Below, one piece after another: positions 32,458-39,459 of a stretch of 39,459 nt of DNA. How positions within the stretch are numbered: the first letter of the stretch is position 1; each line of letters begins with the position of its first letter. The stretch is from positions 1 through 39,459 of the forward strand of contig CAMWLR010000016.1 in the NCBI GenBank assembly GCA_947175215.1, given 5' to 3'. The position numbers and the translations under genes were made by a program. The DNA comes from an uncultured Porphyromonadaceae bacterium (lineage in GTDB: Bacteria; Bacteroidota; Bacteroidia; Bacteroidales; Muribaculaceae). Under the pieces are notes generated by a model. The model was not told the DNA's origin, did no database searches, and worked only from the letters and a program-made list of their open reading frames with translations.

Positions 32458-34353
32458 TTACTCAAACTCGAGGAGGAGGGCATCAGTGCCGACGACTTCG
32501 TCTGGAGCAACAAAGATGCGCTTAACGGTGAGGTCACGCTCGGCCTCGAGGTCGTTCTCCATCTTCATTGCCTCATAGACCATCATGATCTGACCTTTCT
32601 TGACCTTGTCACCGGGTTTGACATTGATCTCGATGATGCGGCCACCCATAGGTGCGCGGAAGACTTCGCCGGTGATAGGCTCGTCTGAGACAGATGCTTT
32701 AGCCGGGGTAGCCTCTTTAGCAGCGGGTGCTTCGGCGGGCTGTTTGGCCTTGTATTCCTCTTCACGACGGTTGCGGAGGAACTTATTGGCCACGTTGGGA
32801 AGAAGTTCGAGCAGGAGCATTTCCTCATCGTTGGATGCCAGAGGCACACCGCCGAGATCATCAACGTTGGGGTTGGTAGGCTTCTTATATGACGATACGT
32901 CATAAGGTTTCTCGGTGGCGTCGCCGGTGATCTGAGCACGGAAGGCGGGATCAACAGCAACCGGGGTATGACCGTATTCACCTTTGACCAGCGAGATAAA
33001 CTGGTTGTTGGTCTGGGTGTAATCGGGATTACCTTTGCGACGGTCCATAGCCAGGAGTACTGCCTGCGAACCGACGATCTGGCTGGTGGGAGTAACCAGG
33101 GGCACCAGTCCTGCGTCACGACGTACCTTGGGGATGAGTTTCATGGCGTCTTCGAGCAGGTCGCTTGCCTGCAGGGCCTTGAGCTGGGCTACCATGTTAG
33201 AGTACATACCGCCGGGTACCTCGGCGTTCTTGACGGTGAGATTGGGTTTGGGGAAACCGAAGTAATCCTCGATGGCATGGCATGCGTCGAGCAGTTCCTC
33301 CTCGTTGTTGCTCTTGGCGGCGGCGATAGCCTTGTCAAAGAGAGCGTCAACCTCGGCGGGGAGGGTATCTTTGAGAGGATCGAATTTCTTGGGGAACTTA
33401 TCTTTGTGCAGGTCAAAGTCTGCGAGGTTACGGCGGATGCCTTCGAGACGCTCGCGTATCTCACCGACTTTCTCCATATTCACCTCTACCTCTACGCCGA
33501 GTTTCTTACAGAAGATGTAAACGAGCTCGATGGCGGGGGCAGCCGACCCTTCGCCAAACCACCAGATGTTGGTGTCGAGGATGTCGACGCCGTTGAGGAT
33601 AGCCATGACAGATGAAGCCAGACCATAACCGGGGGTACAGTGGGTATGGAAGTCGACGGGCACGCTGACGGCGCTCTTGAGTTTGCTGATGATCGATGCG
33701 GCACGCGAGGGGTTAACCAGGCCGGCCATATCCTTGAGGGTGATGATCTTTGCGCCCAGACGCTCCATCTCGACGGCGAGGTTTACAAAATACTCGTCGG
33801 TAAAGATCTTCTTGGGGGCAGCGGGAGCTTCCTCTTTCTTGCCGAAGAGAGAGCCGAAGAATCCTTTTTTCTTGGGGGACTCGGCGGGTGCTTCATCTTT
33901 GGGGTCGATTGTATAGCAGACGGCTGCATCGGCGATACCGCCTAACTCGTTGATCAGGCGGATAGACTCCTTGACGTTGTCGATATCGTTGAGCGCGTCA
34001 AAGATACGCATGATGTTGAGACCGTTTTTGATGGCCTCTTTATAGAATCCCTCGAGCACCGAGTTGGGGTAGGGGCTATAGCCAAAAAGATTGCGGCCAC
34101 GCGAGAGGGCCGAGAGAAGCGATTTCCCCTCGACAGCCTTTGAGATGATGCGCAGACGATCCCATGGAGATTCGTCGAGATAACGCATGACTGAGTCAGG
34201 CACAGCACCGCCCCATACTTCCATAATGTAGAAACCTGCATCCTTATACAGGGGCAGCAACGGGTCGATGTCTTGCTGTTTCAGACGGGTTGCAAACAGC
34301 GACTGCTGACCGTCGCGCAGGGTCAAATCTCTGATTTTTAACTTCTTATCCAT
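32458..34353 (-). CDS. Biotin-dependent carboxyltransferase (oxaloacetate decarboxylase alpha / pyruvate carboxylase B type)
   Basis: From the ATG at 34353 (MDKKLKIRDLTLRDGQQSLF) the product has 631 residues. The HMGL-like TIM barrel spans about 5-300 with RDGQQS, the carbamylated-lysine motif LKDMAGL (K207) and metal-binding DFHTHCTPG. The PYC_OADA conserved domain is at about 310-500. An Ala/Pro/Lys linker (about 530-560) leads to a biotinyl domain with EAMKM, biotin on K597. It either decarboxylates oxaloacetate in a sodium pump or carries carboxyl to pyruvate; no beta, gamma or biotin-carboxylase gene is nearby. A 30-residue Lys/Ala/Pro/Phe insertion (152-182) interrupts the barrel, which is unusual. 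Confidence 0.92.
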   Translation of the reverse strand: MDKKLKIRDLTLRDGQQSLFATRLKQQDIDPLLPLYKDAGFYIMEVWGGAVPDSVMRYLDESPWDRLRIISKAVEGKSLLSALSRGRNLFGYSPYPNSVLEGFYKEAIKNGLNIMRIFDALNDIDNVKESIRLINELGGIADAAVCYTIDPKDEAPAESPKKKGFFGSLFGKKEEAPAAPKKIFTDEYFVNLAVEMERLGAKIITLKDMAGLVNPSRAASIISKLKSAVSVPVDFHTHCTPGYGLASSVMAILNGVDILDTNIWWFGEGSAAPAIELVYIFCKKLGVEVEVNMEKVGEIRERLEGIRRNLADFDLHKDKFPKKFDPLKDTLPAEVDALFDKAIAAAKSNNEEELLDACHAIEDYFGFPKPNLTVKNAEVPGGMYSNMVAQLKALQASDLLEDAMKLIPKVRRDAGLVPLVTPTSQIVGSQAVLLAMDRRKGNPDYTQTNNQFISLVKGEYGHTPVAVDPAFRAQITGDATEKPYDVSSYKKPTNPNVDDLGGVPLASNDEEMLLLELLPNVANKFLRNRREEEYKAKQPAEAPAAKEATPAKASVSDEPITGEVFRAPMGGRIIEINVKPGDKVKKGQIMMVYEAMKMENDLEAERDLTVKRIFVAPDEVVGTDALLLEFE

Positions 34354-34386
34354 AGTTGAAAACTCTTTATGGTATAAAACTACATG

Positions 34387-34417
34387 CAAACTTAATGATT
34401 TTTTTTGAATTTTCAAT
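34387..34417 (-). promoter_or_regulatory. Promoter of the carboxyltransferase gene
   Basis: On the minus strand ATTG (34417-34414), 19 bases, then TAAGTTTG (34394-34387) fits the Bacteroidetes promoter and sits 34 bp before the ATG at 34353. It is divergent from the next promoter. Confidence 0.6.
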
Positions 34418-34444
34418 AGCTCCCGTCAAAAATAGCATAAAAAT

Positions 34445-34476
34445 ATTGAAATTCTCGGAAAATCTGCTTAACTTTG
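34445..34476 (+). promoter_or_regulatory. Promoter of the CpsB-type phosphatase gene
   Basis: ATTG at 34445-34448, 20 bases, then TAACTTTG at 34469-34476. This implies a leader of about 85 nt to the ATG at 34567 and argues against translation from the TTG at 34474, which overlaps the -7 box. Confidence 0.6.
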
Positions 34477-34566
34477 CAACTCAAGGATAAGCTGTCAGAA
34501 GGTATCAGACGGGTCGCGCGCCCGGAGTGTGCCATAGGTCGACGGCCGTATTATTATTTATTGGAA

Positions 34567-35307
34567 ATGTTTAATTTCTTCAGGAAAAAGCAGGCCGAGC
34601 GCCCCGAGATATTCTTCCATACAGATATACATTGTCACCTTGTGCCCGGCGTAGATGACGGGCAGAGCACACCCGAGGGTGGTGCAGAACTTATCGCCCG
34701 TGAAAAAGAGTGGGGGATCGAGCGCATTATCGTTACACCTCACGTTACCCAGGATACGTTTGAGAATACGCCTGACACGCTCGTGCCGGCATTCGGTCGG
34801 TTGCGTGATGCTGTCAGAGAGCGAGGTGTGGATATAGATCTGAAACTGTCGGCCGAATATCGCATTGACGCATTCTTCACCTCTCAGCTCGACAAGGGAT
34901 TGGTCACCCCTATGCCCAACAATTACCTGCTGGTCGAGAATTCATTCATACAGGAGTCTTGGAATCTCGACAAGATACTTTTTGACCTGAAGATGAGGGG
35001 GTATAAGCCGATACTCGCGCACCCCGAACGTTACGCTTATTATTTCACGAATAAAAACCGCTATCATCAGCTGCATGATGCGGGAAATCTCTTTCAGGTC
35101 AATCTGCTGAGTCTTGCCGGTAATTATGGCAAGGAGGTAAAGCAGATGGCCGAGTATCTGATTGACAATGATATGGTTGACTTTATCGGTACGGATATGC
35201 ACAATGAGAAACATTGCGCTACGATTGAGTCCTATCTGATGTCAAAGGATTATCGCCATCATGCGGCCAAACTCAGAGACCGCATTTTTAACGACACGGC
35301 ATTATAA
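34567..35307 (+). CDS. CpsB/CapC-type metal-dependent tyrosine phosphatase (PHP domain)
   Basis: A 246-residue PHP-fold phosphatase. Metal ligands are visible in TDIHCHLVPGVDDG (H22, H24, D30), LAHPERY and GTDMHNEKH. In Gram-positive capsule loci this family (CpsB, YwqE) dephosphorylates a bacterial tyrosine kinase that controls polysaccharide export. No tyrosine kinase or capsule export gene lies in this window, so its partner is elsewhere. The start at 34567 (MFNFFRKKQ) is preferred because the upstream in-frame TTG at 34474 lies on the promoter. Confidence 0.9.
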   Translation: MFNFFRKKQAERPEIFFHTDIHCHLVPGVDDGQSTPEGGAELIAREKEWGIERIIVTPHVTQDTFENTPDTLVPAFGRLRDAVRERGVDIDLKLSAEYRIDAFFTSQLDKGLVTPMPNNYLLVENSFIQESWNLDKILFDLKMRGYKPILAHPERYAYYFTNKNRYHQLHDAGNLFQVNLLSLAGNYGKEVKQMAEYLIDNDMVDFIGTDMHNEKHCATIESYLMSKDYRHHAAKLRDRIFNDTAL

Positions 35308-35347
35308 TTCTGAGAAAAGTAATTTTAGCATGAGGTTTATAATGGTG

Positions 35348-36430
35348 TCAGTCAAGTTGCTGTCTGACAGATTCCTCATGGATGACTGCGAGGAGCGCCT
35401 TGACAAAGTCGGGAGACAGGCCATGTGACTCAGCTTCGGCTACGCGGCGTGCTATCATGCTCTCATAGCGGTCGGGCTGCACGACTTTCATTGATTTTGA
35501 GCGTTTGAATTCCCCTATGCGGCGCGCTATCTCCATCCGTTTCTCTATCAAGGCCATCAGTTCGTCATCGGTGCTGTCTATTTGACTGCGCAGTTCATCG
35601 AGTTGTGAATCAGAGACATTATCGAGCGGCTTGTTGAGGCGGTGTATGATACCTGCTAATTGGTCAGGGGTAATCTGTTGACTTGCATCGCTTAACGCTG
35701 AGTCGGGGCGGGGGTGTGTCTCGATTATCAGGCCGTCAAACCCTCGCCCGATAGCCTGGCGGGCAATTGGCTCGACCAGTTCGCGTTTACCGCCTATATG
35801 GCTGGGGTCTGAGAGTATCTGCAAGATGCCTCCCGTGCGACGACGCAGCTCCATCGGTATCTGCCATTGGGGAGGATTGCGGTAGAAATGACTGCCGTAG
35901 ACGCTAAATCCGCGGTGGATAGCGGTGATGCGTCTGATGCCGGCATTATATAATCGCTGTATGGCGCCTATCCACAGTTCGAGATCCTGATTGGCAGGGT
36001 TCTTGACAAGAAAGCGGAGGTCTGCTATCTCCCTGCCGTTACGGGTTGCCCATTCTCGGGCTGCATCTGCAATCTCCTGTACGGCAAAGGGATTGGTGGT
36101 GGTGCGTGCTCCGAGCCAGACAATGTCGACCCCGGCGTCAAGTGCCTCGTTAAGGTGTGTGGCCGAGGCAACCTCTGTCGCCGTCATCAACCCGGTCTCA
36201 GCCTTTACATCTGCGAGCCATCCGAGAGCCTCCGTACCGACCCCCTCGAAACAACCGGGGTGTGTGCGAGGTTTCCATATCCCGGCCCTGAATACATCTG
36301 TCCCCAATGCTGCCACTGCCTTGGCGGTTTCAAGCACCTGCTCCAGGCTCTCGGCACTGCAAGGCCCTGCGATGATGACAGGTGTCGTCGAATTTGCGCG
36401 GTCAACGGCAGGGAGTAGATGTGGGAACAT
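35348..36430 (-). CDS. DAHP synthase / chorismate mutase type II fusion
   Basis: A bifunctional shikimate-pathway enzyme. The N-terminal domain (about 15-260) is the KDO8P/DAHP synthase type: VIIAGPCSAES, RAGIWKPRT, TEVA, WLGARTTTNPF, and ETHPRPDSALSD near the end. It condenses PEP with erythrose 4-phosphate. The C-terminal domain (about 265-360) is a chorismate mutase (LDELRSQIDSTDDELMALIEKRMEIARRIGEFK), which often confers feedback control. I use the ATG at 36430 (360 residues), which matches usual family length; an in-frame ATG at 36475 would add 15 residues and make the mRNA almost leaderless. It is alone, with no other aro genes nearby. Confidence 0.93.
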   Translation of the reverse strand: MFPHLLPAVDRANSTTPVIIAGPCSAESLEQVLETAKAVAALGTDVFRAGIWKPRTHPGCFEGVGTEALGWLADVKAETGLMTATEVASATHLNEALDAGVDIVWLGARTTTNPFAVQEIADAAREWATRNGREIADLRFLVKNPANQDLELWIGAIQRLYNAGIRRITAIHRGFSVYGSHFYRNPPQWQIPMELRRRTGGILQILSDPSHIGGKRELVEPIARQAIGRGFDGLIIETHPRPDSALSDASQQITPDQLAGIIHRLNKPLDNVSDSQLDELRSQIDSTDDELMALIEKRMEIARRIGEFKRSKSMKVVQPDRYESMIARRVAEAESHGLSPDFVKALLAVIHEESVRQQLD

Positions 36431-36483
36431 TACTATACCTTTAAGATGAGCGTTATGGTTACCTGATGCGTTCATTTTCGCTG

Positions 36484-36515
36484 CAAAGTTACGTTTTTTT
36501 TACCCCTCAGACAAG
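36484..36515 (-). promoter_or_regulatory. Promoter of the DAHP synthase gene
   Basis: On the minus strand CTTG (36515-36512), 20 bases, then TAACTTTG (36491-36484). The transcript would begin close to 36478, between the promoter and the two candidate ATGs. Confidence 0.6.
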
Positions 36516-36616
36516 CGTGAGGTGATACGTGAGGAATTTTATTAATAAAAAAGTAATGACTGATGCAACATTTAACCTATTTGCTGCGTCAAAGAGATAT
36601 AAATCAATCATATCAT

Positions 36617-37537
36617 ATGAAGAAAAATATTGTAATGTTGATGGCGGCCGTCATAGCAGTGTGCGGTCTGACTTTAGGGCTTGTATCCTCGTTTGGCCTT
36701 AACGCAAAATCAAAAGTGAAGAAAGAGAATGCTGTCACCGCCTCATCAGGATTAGTGACGCGCGATTTTAATTTGAGCGCGTTCGAGAAAATTGAGGTTG
36801 GCGGTAATTTTAACGTCGAGTTTGTGCAGGGCGCGCAAAAATCGGTGACAGTGACGGGCCCGCAGTATGAGATGGATCATCTCACCATAGAGGTCAAGGG
36901 ATCTAAACTTGAGATAGGGTTTGATGACGAGTATTATAAGAATGATAAGACTTTTAATGGTAAAAATAACAAGCGATCCAAATCGCCGGTTACCGTCAAG
37001 ATGTCTGCGCCGTCAGTAAGCTTGATAGATATGTCTCTGTCGGCCTCGTTCAAGGCCTCTACACTCCGTCACGGCGGCCAACTCAAGTTAGAGGCATCAA
37101 CATCAGGTAAAATTAACCTGGAGTCTGTGCAATGCGGTTCATTGTCGGCTGATGCTGACACCTCGGGCTCGATTAAGATCGACGAGGTGCAGACCTCAGA
37201 CGCAGACCTCGACGCCGATACTTCAGGGTCAGTTTATGCCAAGTCGCTATCTTCTGTCAAAGTCAAGGTAGATGCCGATACATCCGGCTCAATCAAAGTC
37301 GATTACCTTACGGGCAGCAAGGTGGTGGGCAGTGCAGATACATCCGGCAAGATAACTCTCAAGGGGGTGGTATCGACAGTCTCTTTCACGGCAGATACGT
37401 CAGGTTACGTAGATGCAGGCGAACTGCGTGCCGAAAATGCAACCGTCAGAGCTGACACCAATGGTAAGATTAAATATTGCGCCCGTCACACCAATGCCGG
37501 CAGTACCTCGCTTATAAACACATATAAGGCAGACTGA
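36617..37537 (+). CDS. Head-GIN (DUF2807) beta-solenoid protein
   Basis: From the ATG at 36617 (MKKNIVMLMAAVIAVCGL) the product has 306 residues, with a signal peptide or anchor to about residue 30. The DUF2807 head-GIN fold follows: REFNLSAF-like strand (DFNLSAFEKIEVGGNFNVEF) and then a right-handed beta-solenoid. Residues about 170-300 hold seven near-20-residue repeats, each starting with A-(D/S)-T-(S/N)-G, as in ADTSGSIKI, ADTSGSVYA and ADTSGKITL. These are exported or surface proteins of unknown function, common in Bacteroidetes. It converges on the OmpA gene. Confidence 0.88.
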   Translation: MKKNIVMLMAAVIAVCGLTLGLVSSFGLNAKSKVKKENAVTASSGLVTRDFNLSAFEKIEVGGNFNVEFVQGAQKSVTVTGPQYEMDHLTIEVKGSKLEIGFDDEYYKNDKTFNGKNNKRSKSPVTVKMSAPSVSLIDMSLSASFKASTLRHGGQLKLEASTSGKINLESVQCGSLSADADTSGSIKIDEVQTSDADLDADTSGSVYAKSLSSVKVKVDADTSGSIKVDYLTGSKVVGSADTSGKITLKGVVSTVSFTADTSGYVDAGELRAENATVRADTNGKIKYCARHTNAGSTSLINTYKAD

Positions 37538-37584
37538 CAAGCGTTTAAGAAAAAATTACACGCTACATATCCACAGTAATAAAA

Positions 37585-37624
37585 CAGGTCTCCACCACTA
37601 TTTTAGAGGCGGAGACCTGCTTTT
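37585..37624. terminator. Bidirectional terminator between GIN and OmpA genes
   Basis: Arms 37585-37596 and 37608-37619 pair over 12 positions with a single A/C mismatch and an 11-nt loop. CTTTTATT follows on the plus strand, and TTTTATTA on the minus strand, so it can serve both convergent genes. Confidence 0.82.
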
Positions 37625-37657
37625 ATTAAGGATATTTATGTCTGTTTGTTACGGTTA

Positions 37658-38863
37658 TCAGTTACCGGGAACAAAGATGACGATACGGTTCCAGTTGTTT
37701 GTGGTGTAGGGCTGACTGCTGCTACCCTCTGCGTCAATCGAGAGGCGATTACCATCAATACCGTAAATCTTGGTGAGGGCATCGTAGACAGCCTGTGCGC
37801 GACGCTCTGACAGTTTGAGGTTGTAAGCCGAGCTGCCGGTGTCCTTATCGGCGTAACCTTTGATGAGTACCTTGAGGTCGGGATTGCTCTTGAGGTATTC
37901 GGCGGTGTTGTAGACGTTGACCATCTCCTCGTCAGAGATTACGGCTGAATTGATAGTGAACCTTACGGTCGACATCAGCGGGGCTGCGGTGACCTGGGGA
38001 CAATCGGTCTGCTTAACCTCGGGGCAGGGGAGCTGTGACTCGGCGGCTGCGAGAGCGGCAGTGGTGGTGGCGAGTTCTGCACGAAGCGAATTGACCTGAC
38101 CGTTGAGAGACGAGATATATGCCATATCCTTGCAGGCATTATAAGGTGCGTATTTTACGCCGCCGAGGTTAAATGTGAAACCACCGATGGCCTGCACGTT
38201 GATGTCTACGGGGGCGTCAATAGCTGCACCGTTGACATTGTCGCCGTAGAATGAAGCGCGACCTTCGAGGAAGAAGTCGCAGTAGCGACAAAGGCGGAAT
38301 CTGAACTGGATACCGGCCGAGACGGGGAGAGCCCACTGACGGTTGCGAGATTTACCTTCGCGGTATACATTTGTGCCGGCTGACTCGATACCCCATACAT
38401 ATGTACCGCCGAGACCGACAAACGGCACGACGCTGACCGGGCGGTCAGGATCTACACCTCCGAGAGAGTTGCACATATCCCACATGAAGTCGAGATTGGC
38501 ATTGACAAACTTGGCCTTTGAGTATGAATCGTTATCCCAGTGCCAAGCGCCGCCGTATGCGCTCAGGCGCAATCCTAAATAAGGAGAGAACCAGCGGCCG
38601 ACTGCTCCGTTATATGTCGCGGTTACGTGACGTCGGGGGTCGCCTGTGGGTAATTCGTTTTCAAACAAAGGTACATCAATACCTGCACCGACCTGGATAA
38701 ACCAGTTGGCGTTGCGGGGAGTCGAGTAGTTTGTCTTGCAATTGCTGAGATCGCCGTAAACGACAGTTTCCTCTTCGACTACGACTGAGTCTTGTGCATT
38801 GGCATTAAATGATGACATGAGCCCGCAACATGCTGCGGCTACAAGGAGTAAATGCTTGTTCAT
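37658..38863 (-). CDS. OmpA-family outer-membrane protein
   Basis: A 401-residue protein with a signal peptide (MNKHLLLVAAACCGLMSSFNANA, cleaved before QDSVVV). An N-terminal beta-barrel-like half (about 50-245) has alternating aromatic residues and ends in GGFTFNLGGVKY. A short coiled coil (about 252-275, SLNGQVNSLRAELATTTAALAAAES) leads to an OmpA peptidoglycan-binding domain (about 295-401; VRFTINSAVISDEE, KVLIKGYADKDTGSSAYN, LSERRAQAVYDAL, NWNRIVIFV). The Asp and Arg that hold diaminopimelate are present in this pattern. Probably an abundant structural outer-membrane protein linking to the cell wall. Confidence 0.93.
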   Translation of the reverse strand: MNKHLLLVAAACCGLMSSFNANAQDSVVVEEETVVYGDLSNCKTNYSTPRNANWFIQVGAGIDVPLFENELPTGDPRRHVTATYNGAVGRWFSPYLGLRLSAYGGAWHWDNDSYSKAKFVNANLDFMWDMCNSLGGVDPDRPVSVVPFVGLGGTYVWGIESAGTNVYREGKSRNRQWALPVSAGIQFRFRLCRYCDFFLEGRASFYGDNVNGAAIDAPVDINVQAIGGFTFNLGGVKYAPYNACKDMAYISSLNGQVNSLRAELATTTAALAAAESQLPCPEVKQTDCPQVTAAPLMSTVRFTINSAVISDEEMVNVYNTAEYLKSNPDLKVLIKGYADKDTGSSAYNLKLSERRAQAVYDALTKIYGIDGNRLSIDAEGSSSQPYTTNNWNRIVIFVPGN

Positions 38864-38977
38864 CTCTCGTTAATTTTTTGATAATACAATTCTTTTGGTC
38901 TCTGAGTCAATTTGCAGCATCGTATTCTCTTTTGGATTTCTTGACGATGAGCGCGACTCTTAGAGGGAGGTTGTGAG

Positions 38978-38985
38978 CAAAGTTA
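38978..38985 (-). promoter_or_regulatory. -7 box of the OmpA-family gene
   Basis: Reads TAACTTTG on the minus strand and implies a leader of about 110 nt. The box is embedded in the dyads described at 38979-39015, and no -33 box is clear. Confidence 0.55.
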
Positions 38986-39015
38986 CCATTCTAACATCCG
39001 TAACTTTAGAATGGT
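38979..39015. promoter_or_regulatory. Two interleaved inverted repeats at the OmpA promoter
   Basis: AAAGTTAC (38979-38986) is the inverse of GTAACTTT (39000-39007), and ACCATTCTAA (38985-38994) is the inverse of TTAGAATGGT (39006-39015). The order is X-Y-X'-Y', so the two stems cannot both form as simple hairpins; they are either overlapping operators or a pseudoknot-like arrangement. Confidence 0.75.
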
Positions 39016-39023
39016 TCATGCGG

Positions 39024-39061
39024 GTAGGGTGGTTATCTATTATGTAGGGTGGCTATTATGT
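39024..39061. repeat. Direct repeat upstream of the OmpA promoter
   Basis: GTAGGGTGG occurs at 39024-39032 and 39044-39052, 20 bp apart, each followed by a similar pyrimidine/AT tail (TTATCTATTAT and CTATTATG). Spacing of two helical turns places both copies on one DNA face, 40-75 bp upstream of the -7 box. Confidence 0.7.
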
Positions 39062-39070
39062 TAAGACACG

Positions 39071-39120
39071 GGAGAAAAACTAAGGGCCGACCCTCGCGGA
39101 CCAGCCCTTTAGTTTTTCCT
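39071..39120 (-). terminator. Long GCGA-capped terminator hairpin
   Basis: On the minus strand GGGCTGGTCC and GGGTCGGCCC (plus 39107-39098 and 39093-39084) form 10 pairs including three G.U, closed by a GCGA tetraloop. The stem extends through AAAAACTAA/TTAGTTTTT with one bulged A and ends in a T5 run. On the plus strand the three G.U pairs become A/C mismatches, which points to minus-strand transcription. Confidence 0.8.
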
Positions 39121-39313
39121 CGGCTAAATCAGCCGATGGATAACAAACCTAACATAAAACACGATTATTATCTTCTTTTGATGCGTGAGACAAGTCGAAA
39201 CTTGTGTCACTAATACTAACCCTAAAAACTAATTCCTTAAAATAAATCAAACAAATCCTTTTGTCTTTAATCCTTTTCAGACCTCGGTTTTATCCGGGGT
39301 TTGAAGAATTTCA
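39071..39313 (-). ncRNA. Candidate structured small RNA or attenuated leader
   Basis: A minus-strand promoter ends at 39319 and a strong terminator ends near 39071, bounding about 240 nt without a long reading frame. Stems inside: 39281-39300 (7 bp with one G.U, 6-nt loop), 39190-39205 (6 bp closing a UUCG loop on the minus strand) and 39121-39135 (CGGCT/AGCCG). The terminator hairpin pairs cleanly only on the minus strand. I do not recognise a known RNA family. It could be an independent regulator or the attenuated 5' part of the OmpA transcript. Confidence 0.45.
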
Positions 39314-39318
39314 CATTG

Positions 39319-39350
39319 CAAAATTATAACAGAAAATCATCTTTGTCAAG
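39319..39350 (-). promoter_or_regulatory. Promoter of the candidate small RNA
   Basis: On the minus strand CTTG (39350-39347), 20 bases, then TAATTTTG (39326-39319) matches the Bacteroidetes promoter. Transcription would begin close to 39313. Confidence 0.55.
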
Positions 39351-39382
39351 TATTCAGACCTCTCATATTGCCTGAATATAAA

Positions 39383-39459
39383 CGGATATAGACTAATATA
39401 GATGTTTAATCTCTGACAATCAATGATATAAATTTTGGCAAATATAGACAAATATAGAT
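39383..39459. repeat. AT-rich 21-bp direct repeat at the window edge
   Basis: 39383-39403 and 39439-39459 are identical at 18 of 21 positions, and each is made of two ATATAGA-type units 10 bp apart. In the right copy both units read TATATTTG on the minus strand (39446-39439 and 39456-39449), so it could also carry tandem -7 boxes. Confidence 0.7.

Noticed and set aside
32968-33615. 215-codon open frame on the plus strand
   Set aside because: Antisense shadow of the carboxyltransferase gene, whose motifs are intact on the minus strand.

Overview
The window reads as a chromosomal segment from a Bacteroidales bacterium. Muribaculaceae-like is my best guess, from overall protein flavour and mid-range GC; that is inference, not a database match. 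The phylum call rests on many Bacteroidetes-type promoters (-7 box TAnnTTTG, often with a TTTG-like -33 box 19-21 nt upstream), a complete Bacteroides aerotolerance (bat) operon, DUF4293, an HU-LysM fusion, a type II DAHP synthase/chorismate mutase fusion and ygiQ. There is no rRNA, tRNA, IS element, phage or CRISPR array. Genes are dense and mostly core-like.

Layout. (1) 1-9055, plus strand: an envelope efflux module made of a HlyD/MacA-type adaptor, two separate MacB/FtsX-type permeases, a LolD-like ATPase, a TolC-type outer-membrane channel, a sigma54-dependent response regulator and its membrane histidine kinase. The transporter is preceded by a sigma54 promoter and a cluster of TGTCCG boxes; the regulator has its own housekeeping promoter. 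(2) 9096-15964, minus: ygiQ, uvrB, a DUF4293 membrane protein and a large TPR protein. (3) 16238-17575, plus: glutamate dehydrogenase with a clear terminator. (4) 17709-19228: two overlapping HU-family genes, the second a HU-transmembrane-LysM fusion. (5) 19383-28079: moxR, DUF58, a BatD-like protein, batA, batB, batC, batD, batE. (6) 28272-29761: a small HTH protein and a DUF2007-plus-universal-stress protein separated by a perfect 11-bp inverted repeat. (7) 29784-32359, minus: an LPS-kinase-like protein and two GT2 glycosyltransferases. (8) 32458-37537: a biotin-dependent carboxyltransferase subunit, a CpsB-type phosphatase, DAHP synthase/chorismate mutase and a GIN-domain beta-solenoid protein. 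(9) 37658-38863, minus: an OmpA-family porin-like protein.

The right end (38864-39459) has no long gene but is rich in structure: a minus-strand promoter, a transcript-sized stretch of about 240 nt ending in a long GCGA-capped terminator whose G.U pairs only work on the minus strand, tandem repeats and two interleaved dyads over the ompA-type promoter. I read this as a candidate small RNA or attenuated leader.

The strongest leads are the sigma54-controlled efflux circuit with a kinase that has almost no periplasmic domain, the HU-TM-LysM protein that could tie DNA to the cell wall, and the structured RNA candidate. All functions are from reading sequence; no searches were run.
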